5,624 nucleotides of DNA from Pseudomonadota bacterium (GTDB taxonomy: Bacteria; Pseudomonadota; Alphaproteobacteria; Acetobacterales; Acetobacteraceae). The position numbers and the translations under genes were made by a program. Shown here piece after piece: positions 1 through 4,434 of the stretch. The stretch is taken from positions 1 through 5,624 of the forward strand of contig JAEWCI010000550.1 in assembly GCA_023390705.1 (NCBI GenBank), given 5' to 3'. The first letter of the stretch is position 1; each line of letters opens with the position of its first letter. The notes under the pieces were generated by a model, which worked only from the letters and a program-made list of their open reading frames with translations, did no database searches and was not told the DNA's origin.

Positions 1-28
1 GCGTCCGGCTGGGCGCCGGTCGCGCCGC

Positions 29-75
29 CAGGCGCGCGGAACCACGCGAGCTGTCAGGCGCGCGGAACCGCGCGA
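29..75. repeat. Tandemly duplicated GC-rich palindrome upstream of lipA
   Basis: A 21-base unit occurs at 29-49 and again at 55-75 with one mismatch (A44 against G70). Each unit holds a palindrome. In the second copy it is perfect (CGCGCGG, AA, CCGCGCG at 59-74) and can fold as a 6-bp stem with a GAAC tetraloop; the first copy has one mispair. A further inverted repeat, GCCAGGC at 85-91 with GCCTGGC at 106-112, follows and ends in only a short T stretch. I see no convincing reading frame across 1-133. The block could be a REP-like element or the 3' end region of an unseen upstream gene. The repeat itself is read directly; its role is unknown. Confidence 0.6.
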
Positions 76-133
76 CACGGCGAAGCCAGGCCGGCAAAGG
101 CCAGCGCCTGGCGTTTGAGGGTGATGCAGATTC

Positions 134-1108
134 ATGGTCACGACCCGCATCGAAGTGGACCACCGGGAAGGGGCGAAGCCCCCGCGCCACCCGGAAAAGG
201 TGCACCGCCCGGACAACCCCATCCAGCGCAAGCCGGCCTGGATCCGGGTGAAGGCGCCCACCCACCCGGTTTATCACGAGACCCGGGCGCTGATGCGCGA
301 CAATCGCCTGACGACGGTGTGCGAGGAAGCCGCCTGCCCGAATATCGGCGAATGCTGGTCGCAGCGCCACGCCACGCTGATGATCATGGGGGAGACCTGC
401 ACCCGCGCCTGCGCCTTCTGCAACGTCGCCACCGGGCTGCCGAAGCCGTTGGAGGAGGATGAGCCGGAGCGCGTGGCCGATGCGGTGGCGAGGATGGGCC
501 TGGCCCATGTGGTCGTCACCAGCGTGGACCGGGACGACCTGACGGATGGTGGCGCCCGGCATTTCGCCCGCACCATCCGGGCGATCCGCGCCGCGGCGCC
601 GGCCACCACCATCGAGGTGCTGACGCCGGATTTCCTGCGCAAGGATGGCGCGCTGGAGGTGGTGGCGGAAGCCCGCCCCGATGTCTTCAACCACAACCTG
701 GAAACGGTACCGCGGCTGTACCCGACGATCCGCCCCGGCGCCCGCTACTTCCATTCGCTGCGCCTGCTGGACCGGGTGAAGCAGCTCGACCCTGCCATCT
801 TCACCAAATCCGGCCTGATGGTCGGGCTGGGCGAGGAGCGGGGCGAGGTGGCGCAGGTGATGGACGACCTGCGCAGTGCCGAGGTGGATTTCCTCACCAT
901 CGGCCAGTACCTGCAGCCCACGGTGAAGCATGCCGCGGTGGCCCGCTTCTGGGAACCCGAAGCCTTCGAGGACCTGGCCCGCATGGCCCGCGCCAAGGGC
1001 TTCCTGCTGGTCTCCGCCACGCCGCTGACCCGCAGCAGCTACCATGCGGACCGCGATTTCGCCGCCCTGCGCGCCGCGCGGGAAGCCCGGCTGGCCACCG
1101 CCGTCTGA
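134..1108 (+). CDS. lipA: Lipoyl synthase LipA (radical SAM)
   Basis: This enzyme inserts two sulfur atoms at C6 and C8 of the protein-bound octanoyl group, making lipoyl cofactor for pyruvate and 2-oxoglutarate dehydrogenases and the glycine cleavage system in the cytoplasm. The 324-residue protein has both diagnostic cluster motifs. The auxiliary 4Fe-4S cluster motif CX4CX5C is at C63, C68 and C74, and the radical-SAM motif CX3CX2C is at C89, C93 and C96. The C-terminal RSSY motif at 300-303, whose serine ligates the auxiliary cluster, is intact. The length is normal for the family. ATG 134 is the first start in frame because a TGA lies in frame at 122-124; a GAGGG at 117-121 is a distant (12 nt) ribosome binding site. 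The stop overlaps the next start (TGATG), so the two genes are probably translationally coupled. Confidence 0.97.
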   Translation: MVTTRIEVDHREGAKPPRHPEKVHRPDNPIQRKPAWIRVKAPTHPVYHETRALMRDNRLTTVCEEAACPNIGECWSQRHATLMIMGETCTRACAFCNVATGLPKPLEEDEPERVADAVARMGLAHVVVTSVDRDDLTDGGARHFARTIRAIRAAAPATTIEVLTPDFLRKDGALEVVAEARPDVFNHNLETVPRLYPTIRPGARYFHSLRLLDRVKQLDPAIFTKSGLMVGLGEERGEVAQVMDDLRSAEVDFLTIGQYLQPTVKHAAVARFWEPEAFEDLARMARAKGFLLVSATPLTRSSYHADRDFAALRAAREARLATAV

Positions 1109-1578
1109 TGCCCACCCATGCCGAGAAGCGGCTGCTCCGCTACACACCGGAGCAGCTTTTCGACCTCGTCGCGGATGTCCGCCGCTACCCGGAATTCCTG
1201 CCCTGGTGCGTCGGCGCGCGGGTGATCTCGCGCAACGAGAACGAGCTGGTGGCCGACCTGACCATCGGCTTCAAGCTGTTCCGCGAAACCTTCCGCAGCC
1301 ATGTCACGCTGGAGCGGCCGCACCATGTGCATGTCCGCTACCTGAACGGCCCCTTCCGCTATCTCAACAACCACTGGCGCTTCAACGCGGTGCCGGGCGG
1401 GACCGAGGTGGATTTCTTCGTTGATTTCGAATTCCATTCCCGCTTGTTGCAGGCAGTGATCGGGACCGTGTTCAATGAGGCGGTGCGGCTGATGGTCCGC
1501 GCCTTTGAACGGCGGGCGATGCAGATGTACGGCCGGCCAGGGGCTGCCGGCGCGCCGGCGCCGGCGACACCAGGATAA
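1108..1578 (+). CDS. RatA/COQ10-family START-domain protein (coenzyme Q-binding type)
   Basis: The 156-residue protein is a single SRPBCC/START-like domain of the polyketide cyclase/COQ10 family. Visible family features are YPEFLPWC at 28-35, the strand segment GPFRYLNNHWRF at 81-92, and a long C-terminal helix (about 112-140, containing FNEAVRLMVRAFERRA) that closes the hydrophobic pocket. Yeast and alphaproteobacterial COQ10 homologues bind ubiquinone and support respiration; in E. coli the homologue RatA was described as a toxin that binds 50S subunits. The COQ10 role is the more likely one here, by inference from its coupling to lipA and the absence of a RatB gene next to it. Its ATG shares one base with the lipA stop. 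The last 15 residues are a low-complexity Ala/Pro/Gly tail outside the domain. Confidence 0.92.
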   Translation: MPTHAEKRLLRYTPEQLFDLVADVRRYPEFLPWCVGARVISRNENELVADLTIGFKLFRETFRSHVTLERPHHVHVRYLNGPFRYLNNHWRFNAVPGGTEVDFFVDFEFHSRLLQAVIGTVFNEAVRLMVRAFERRAMQMYGRPGAAGAPAPATPG

Positions 1579-1585
1579 GGTGACG

Positions 1586-1615
1586 GCCAGATCATCAATC
1601 TCTGGTTCAATTTTT
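1586..1615 (+). terminator. Weak candidate intrinsic terminator after the lipA unit
   Basis: A short stem (CCAGA at 1587-1591 with TCTGG at 1601-1605, plus a G-T pair) with a 9-base loop is followed by TTCAATTTTT, which contains five consecutive T. It starts 8 bases after the stop of the RatA/COQ10 gene, which is the expected place. The stem is short and not very GC-rich, so it may only partly terminate. Confidence 0.35.
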
Positions 1616-1648
1616 CGTGGGCACGGGTAGATTGCGCCCGTTCCGACC

Positions 1649-1653
1649 AGAGG
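1649..1653 (+). promoter_or_regulatory. Ribosome binding site that fixes the GTG start at 1661
   Basis: AGAGG lies 7 bases before GTG 1661. This is good Shine-Dalgarno spacing and supports translation of a short frame that would otherwise be doubtful. Confidence 0.6.
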
Positions 1654-1660
1654 CCGCACC

Positions 1661-1900
1661 GTGCAACTCCTGCTGATCCTGATCCTGTTCCTGCTTCTTG
1701 CCGGCATCGGCTTCTCGGCTCAGCAGGGTTGGCTCGGTCCCGGATTCTCCGCGCAGTTCGGCCCGGTGCTCGGCGAGCTCACCCAATTCCTCCGCCATCC
1801 GCCAGCACCCTGGGACATGGTGTTGCTGACGGTTCTGGCGCTGGCGGGAATCCTGCTGCTGATCCGCTTGGTGCGCTGGTTCCGCGAATTCGTGGTGTAG
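1661..1900 (+). CDS. Small two-helix membrane protein, unknown function
   Basis: The 79-residue protein starts with GTG and is not one I recognise. It has a very hydrophobic Leu/Ile-rich first segment (about residues 2-18), a Gln/Gly/Pro-containing linker, a second transmembrane segment (about 52-70), and a basic aromatic C-terminal end (RLVRWFREFVV). This predicts an inner-membrane hairpin. The codons favour G or C in third position as in the neighbouring core genes, unlike the lower-GC gene further downstream, and AGAGG precedes the start. It lies 82 bp after the RatA/COQ10 gene on the same strand and may be read through from it or have its own weak promoter. The first segment could instead be an uncleaved signal anchor. 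That it is a real gene is likely but not certain. Confidence 0.65.
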   Translation: MQLLLILILFLLLAGIGFSAQQGWLGPGFSAQFGPVLGELTQFLRHPPAPWDMVLLTVLALAGILLLIRLVRWFREFVV

Positions 1901-1918
1901 CGGGCGGACACCGCCGTC

Positions 1919-1961
1919 CTACAGCGGATTTCGTCCAGAACTGAACGCCACTCCGCTGTAG
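1919..1961. repeat. Long-stem hairpin, REP-like or terminator
   Basis: CTACAGCGGA at 1919-1928 is a perfect inverted match to TCCGCTGTAG at 1952-1961, giving a 10-bp stem. The 23-base loop is itself partly self-complementary (GTCCAG and CTGAAC around AA). It starts 19 bases after the small membrane gene. The following bases are AT-rich but lack a continuous T run, so it is a poor textbook terminator. A dispersed palindromic repeat is the alternative. Confidence 0.6.
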
Positions 1962-2024
1962 ATAATTGTTTACGGAGTTTATTCACAATCCCGGACCTTC
2001 ACGCCCGTTGGCGATCCGATCTAA

Positions 2025-2125
2025 TGAGACCTGTGCCCGGGTCCGCTGAGCCACAAGTCATGGTGGCTTCGCCGGGCACTCGGCCACAAGGCGCTGCGTG
2101 TTCGGCGATCCGCGCACAGGTCTCA
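2025..2125. mobile_element. Probable MITE with 12-bp terminal inverted repeats and TAA duplication
   Basis: TGAGACCTGTGC at 2025-2036 is perfectly inverted as GCACAGGTCTCA at 2114-2125. It is flanked directly by TAA at 2022-2024 and TAA at 2126-2128. A 101-bp non-coding unit with perfect terminal repeats and a 3-bp TNA duplication is what a miniature element mobilised by an IS5-family transposase of the IS1031 group would leave; that group duplicates TNA (family knowledge). Inside is a strong second fold: GTGCCCGG (2033-2040) pairs with CCGGGCAC (2072-2079), enclosing AGCCAC (2049-2054) paired with GTGGCT (2063-2068). The inner fold shares GTGC with the terminal repeat, so the two folds exclude each other. 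No transposase is present. The assignment to a group is inference. Confidence 0.6.
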
Positions 2126-2128
2126 TAA

Positions 2129-2216
2129 CAGGCTGCGGAAAGTCACCGCGTGTCAAGCGCCCACCGCGCCCTAATCTTTCGTGCAAACCTCGCCAAAATC
2201 GAAATTCCGCAGCCTG
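2129..2216. repeat. 88-bp unit bounded by perfect 12-bp inverted repeats
   Basis: CAGGCTGCGGAA at 2129-2140 is perfectly inverted as TTCCGCAGCCTG at 2205-2216. The unit starts on the very next base after the right TAA of the preceding MITE. The interior has no coding potential and no obvious internal symmetry. It resembles a solo pair of IS ends or a second small non-autonomous element. No matching direct repeats flank it (TAA on the left, CTC on the right), so a simple insertion is not proven. Confidence 0.5.
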
Positions 2217-2292
2217 CTCGGGAAGAGGCTGTCCCTCTCCGCCGGATGTTTACCGTGGCCAGCGTGTCGGGGTGGTTCGGTCTCATTCGGAC

Positions 2293-3267
2293 CTAGTTTA
2301 AGCGGACATTCCCCGGATGCTCAGTCGGTAAGGAGTGTGATGCACCAGTTCGTAGTCTGGCTCCACCGATAAGCCCCAGCAGCGCCAGAAGACCAAAACC
2401 CAAAATCGAGCGAGTGTCAGGCTCGGGAACGAGCACCGCATTGAGGCGTGCGGAGCCGGCACCGATTTCTCCAAATGACAACGCGTAACGCCAAGTGCCG
2501 CCAGGGTTGGCGCCGAGATCCACGTAAAAATTCTGGAAGCATGAGGAATTGAAGTTATTTTCGGTCAACTCGCATGAATTGGGCCCGAATGCAGACGGGC
2601 TCGATACGGTCACCGTAGGCGGGGTACCAGTCAGAGGGTTGAGTCCCGGCGCCCACAGTTTGAGGGCAAACGCGTCGTCGTAGTTGACTCGCAATACGTA
2701 ATCCGCCCCGAACGGCGCGGGAAAGAGATCCAGCGCGCCCTGGAACTGAAAGAAGGTAACAGTATCCGCGTCCTCACCAAGTAGGCTTGTTGGCTGGAAG
2801 CTTTGGCTTGCATTGTTCGGAACTACTACTATTGCTTCGCCGGGCGTCACTGAACTCCCCGGAGGAGGGTTCTGGGTAAGAAACGTCTGGACTGTGGATG
2901 ATTGGTCCGGATTCTGACCCGCGTAAAAGCGTATGCCGGAAAATGGCCCGATGTTCAGGAAATTATCTGTGCCAAGGCTCTTTACCAGGGCCGTATTGCT
3001 GTTGATGTCCAAGAACGGCGCTGACCTAATGTCGCTAACCCAACCGGCTGCGGTGGCAGACGCGGAACCCTGGACGGCGATGCCTCCCACTCCGGTGAAC
3101 TCGGTGATGGTGCCCGCAGACGCACCGACGCTGATCAGACTGGCCGCGACGGCGAGGCCGGAGAGCAGGCCCCGGCGCAACCACCCCCGGCTCACTTTAG
3201 GGGTGCGCCGCGCGCCGGACGGGCAGCCCGCGGCGTCTGCTGATGACATTCGATCGTGGACTCGCAT
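2293..3267 (-). CDS. Secreted PEP-CTERM sorting domain protein
   Basis: The 324-residue exported protein probably ends up on the cell surface or in the extracellular matrix. The N terminus is a long signal peptide: basic RGWLRR at 27-32, a hydrophobic core at about 33-46, and likely cleavage after ASA at 49-51. The mature part (about 52-279) is rich in Gly, Ser, Asn, Phe and Thr and has one Cys pair (C232, C243); I recognise no catalytic domain. The C terminus has the PEP-CTERM signal: VPEP at 280-283, a hydrophobic segment at about 288-301, then Arg residues at 304 and 306. In this family exosortase cleaves at the signal. An 18-residue tail follows the Arg residues, longer than usual. ATG 3267 was chosen because AGGAG sits 7 bases ahead; the frame stays open further upstream without such support. 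A sigma-54 promoter lies about 110 bp upstream. The GC content is low compared with the flanks and the gene uses AGA, CTA and CGA codons, suggesting transfer. No exosortase gene is in the window. Confidence 0.9.
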   Translation of the reverse strand: MRVHDRMSSADAAGCPSGARRTPKVSRGWLRRGLLSGLAVAASLISVGASAGTITEFTGVGGIAVQGSASATAAGWVSDIRSAPFLDINSNTALVKSLGTDNFLNIGPFSGIRFYAGQNPDQSSTVQTFLTQNPPPGSSVTPGEAIVVVPNNASQSFQPTSLLGEDADTVTFFQFQGALDLFPAPFGADYVLRVNYDDAFALKLWAPGLNPLTGTPPTVTVSSPSAFGPNSCELTENNFNSSCFQNFYVDLGANPGGTWRYALSFGEIGAGSARLNAVLVPEPDTRSILGFGLLALLGLIGGARLRTGASHSLPTEHPGNVRLN

Positions 3268-3274
3268 CTTCCTT

Positions 3275-3279
3275 CTCCT
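3275..3279 (-). promoter_or_regulatory. Ribosome binding site that fixes the PEP-CTERM start
   Basis: Read on the minus strand, AGGAG is followed by seven bases (AAGGAAG) and then ATG at 3267. This is near-ideal spacing and selects this start over upstream in-frame codons (the frame is open to 3435) and over the ATG at 3249. Confidence 0.8.
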
Positions 3280-3376
3280 GGTCAGCGTCCAGGACACACA
3301 TGCGACCGAGCGTCCACCACCGGATCGGATGCATGGGCGCGGGGGGAGCACGTTGCCCCGGCACGGCTGCTTTGTA

Positions 3377-3392
3377 TGCAATGTCTGTGCCA
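3377..3392 (-). promoter_or_regulatory. Sigma-54 (RpoN) promoter for the PEP-CTERM gene
   Basis: The minus strand reads TGGCACAGACATTGCA. It matches the RpoN consensus TGGCACR-N4-TTGCW at every defined position, including the GG (-24) and GC (-12) elements at the required spacing. Transcription would start near 3366-3367, leaving a leader of about 100 bases before ATG 3267. Sigma-54 control of PEP-CTERM genes fits family knowledge: the exosortase-associated PrsK/PrsR two-component system includes a sigma-54-dependent activator. No activator gene is present in the window, so the partner is inferred. Confidence 0.78.
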
Positions 3393-3428
3393 CCCTAAGC
3401 TTTGATTGCACTCCAATGCGTTGCGGAC

Positions 3429-3443
3429 CACCCACCGTGGGTG
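3429..3443. promoter_or_regulatory. Dyad upstream of the sigma-54 promoter, candidate activator site
   Basis: CACCCA and TGGGTG flank CCG as a perfect 15-base dyad. Its centre is about 70 bp upstream of the predicted transcription start. Sigma-54 activators usually bind dyads upstream of their promoters, so this is a candidate enhancer site. The dyad is seen directly; the role is inference. Confidence 0.35.
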
Positions 3444-3559
3444 CGACATCACCGACGTCCGTTGGCCCCGTCTTCCCCTACGCGGTCTCGATGCCCCGCC
3501 ATCGAACTGGGGCGATGTCGCGCGCCAAAATGCCTTGACTGCGGACATCAGAACGTCAC

Positions 3560-3575
3560 GACCGCCACGGCGGTC
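3560..3575. repeat. Perfect 16-base palindrome, distal activator site or hairpin
   Basis: GACCGCC, AC, GGCGGTC is perfectly symmetric and could fold as a 6-bp stem with a four-base loop. It lies about 200 bp upstream of the predicted PEP-CTERM transcription start and about 90 bp after the DUF4337 stop on the same strand. It has no T run on the downstream side in either direction, so it is a poor intrinsic terminator. A second activator-binding dyad is the alternative. Confidence 0.35.
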
Positions 3576-3665
3576 TTGAAAAATCGAGCCTCCTACCCCG
3601 CCTCGCTTTCCACTTTGGCAAAGCGCCGCACTGCCTCCGGCGCCTGCGCCGCTTCCAGCAGCGCC

Positions 3666-4232
3666 CTACAGGTGGATCAGATCCGGCGCGAAGAAGCCCA
3701 GTCCGCTCAGCACCACCCCGGCCAGGCCCAACAGCCCGGCCCCTACCGCCAGCGCCGGCACCGCGGTGATGATGGAGGCCGAGGCCAGCACGATCGCCAC
3801 CTGGAAGGCGGCGGCGGCGTATTCATGCATGTGGTAGGCCGAAAGCGATTTGTCGCGCTGCGATTCGGCCACGCGGGCGCGGGACATCAGCTCGCGCCGG
3901 CCTTCGCCGGTTTCGGGTTCGCTTTCCCAGCGCTGCGCCTGGTCCCGCCAACGCTGCTGCTGGGCCGCGATGGCGGCGCGGGCGGCTTCCTCGGCGGTGG
4001 CCTTGTCGAGTTCCACCTCCTCGGCGGCGGTGCGGACCGTGGTCTGGCGGATGGTGCGGGCCTGGAAGAAGGCCCATAGATTCGCTGCCTCCACATTGCG
4101 CGACAGCGCCTCGGTCTGGGCACTCTTCGCCGCGGTTTCGGCCAGCGCCAGGAACAGCGCCAGCACCGAAATCAGCAACGCGATCCGCTTGTCCCCGCCA
4201 TGATCGCCATGGCCATGCCCGTGCCCTGCCAT
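3666..4232 (-). CDS. DUF4337 family membrane protein
   Basis: The 188-residue inner-membrane protein belongs to the DUF4337 family, whose function is not known. Seen in order: a His-rich N terminus (alternating His/Gly at 4-9, H11), a first membrane segment at about 16-31, and the conserved-looking stretch RNVEAANLWAFFQARTIRQT (45-64). An Ala/Glu/Gln/Arg-rich helical region (about 66-130) follows that may form a coiled coil, then two membrane segments near 141-160 and 161-182, ending FFAPDLIHL. These features and the length fit the family. ATG 4232 was chosen because it begins the family-like sequence; a G-rich AGGGGG lies about 9 bases ahead. Bases upstream stay open but give a Trp/Pro/Cys-rich sequence unlike the family. 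It is divergent from the aldolase gene and shows host-like GC bias. Confidence 0.88.
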   Translation of the reverse strand: MAGHGHGHGDHGGDKRIALLISVLALFLALAETAAKSAQTEALSRNVEAANLWAFFQARTIRQTTVRTAAEEVELDKATAEEAARAAIAAQQQRWRDQAQRWESEPETGEGRRELMSRARVAESQRDKSLSAYHMHEYAAAAFQVAIVLASASIITAVPALAVGAGLLGLAGVVLSGLGFFAPDLIHL

Positions 4233-4307
4233 TCCAAAACCCCCTGGATGGAACCGGGCCGCTTGATGCGCGAAGCGGCAGCGGCAGGCAAGCGGCAAGG
4301 GCGGGCC

Positions 4308-4342
4308 GGCCCATGGGCAGGCCCATGTGCCGGCCATGTGCC
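4308..4342. repeat. Short 12-bp-period repeats in the divergent promoter region
   Basis: GGCCCATG occurs at 4308-4315 and 4320-4327, and GGCCATG follows at 4332-4338, so the starts are 12 bases apart. CATGTGCCG is also repeated at 4324-4332 and 4335-4343, and GCCCATGGGC at 4309-4318 is a perfect palindrome. The block lies between the starts of the DUF4337 gene (4232, minus) and the aldolase gene (4435, plus), so it could be a shared operator. GC-rich slippage is the simple alternative. Confidence 0.4.
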
Positions 4343-4434
4343 GTCACGGCTTCGGATGACCCGCTGGTCCCTTCCGCTCGCCGCCGATTGCGGCGAATGT
4401 CAGGGCAGGACAGCAGCCAGCGAGGTCTCCTGCC

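Larger units (their letters stand above)
1901..2292. other. Gene-free stretch packed with inverted repeats
   Basis: No credible coding region is visible here on either strand. The stretch holds three separate inverted-repeat elements in a row (1919-1961, 2025-2125 and 2129-2216). The remainder has no structure I can interpret, apart from a small AGAGG/CCTCT hairpin at 2224-2238 and an extra copy of GGTCTCAT at 2279-2286 that matches the end of the middle element. It separates plus-strand core genes from the minus-strand PEP-CTERM gene, so the two transcription units converge here. No strong U-tract terminator is visible on the minus strand. Confidence 0.7.
3268..3665. other. Regulatory intergenic region upstream of the PEP-CTERM gene
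   Basis: No convincing gene lies here. On the minus strand it holds the PEP-CTERM ribosome binding site, a leader of roughly 100 bases, a sigma-54 promoter (3377-3392), and two dyads further upstream (3429-3443 and 3560-3575). A weaker inverted pair, GCGACATC at 3443-3450 with GATGTCGC at 3514-3521, lies between the dyads. The part from about 3593 to 3665 regains high GC and contains a short start-less frame on the minus strand after the DUF4337 stop. The composition change near 3590 may mark the edge of the acquired segment. Confidence 0.65.

Noticed and set aside
85..116. GCCAGGC/GCCTGGC hairpin before lipA as an intrinsic terminator of an upstream gene
   Set aside because: The stem is good, but the loop is 14 bases and only three T follow, and no upstream gene is visible to judge it.
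1606..1633. Possible sigma-70 promoter (TTCAAT, 16 bases, TAGATT) before the small membrane gene
   Set aside because: It matches only 3 of 6 and 4 of 6 consensus positions and overlaps the weak terminator candidate, so it is not strong enough to annotate.
2319..2366. tRNA-like fragment: GCTCAGTCGGTA resembling a D-arm, then GTTCG and GGCTCCACCGA resembling a T-arm and acceptor end
   Set aside because: The span is only about 48 bases, the two boxes are too close, no anticodon arm exists and the T-arm stem is only 4 bp with an 8-base loop. It lies inside the PEP-CTERM reading frame. It may be chance or a decayed attachment site, but cannot be called a tRNA.
3268..3435. N-terminal extension of the PEP-CTERM frame up to 3435
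   Set aside because: It would place the sigma-54 promoter inside the coding region, gives a Cys/Arg/Pro-rich sequence before the signal peptide, and lacks a ribosome binding site as good as the one before 3267.
1901..3665. CRISPR array, retron or toxin-antitoxin pair in the repeat-rich region
   Set aside because: The repeats are inverted pairs of different sequence rather than regularly spaced direct repeats. No reverse transcriptase, Cas or small toxin/antitoxin frame is present. The RatA label of the 1108-1578 gene is a family name, with no RatB partner beside it.
3593..3676. 27-codon start-less frame on the minus strand reading ALLEAAQAPEAVRRFAKV and onward, with host-like codons, after the DUF4337 stop
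   Set aside because: It is closed upstream by an in-frame TGA (3677-3679) and has no ATG or ribosome binding site, only internal GTG codons. It could be a gene remnant but is too short to support.
4233..4337. N-terminal extension of the DUF4337 frame up to 4337
   Set aside because: The extra 35 residues are Trp/Pro/Cys-rich and unlike the family, and they overlap the short repeats in the divergent promoter region.
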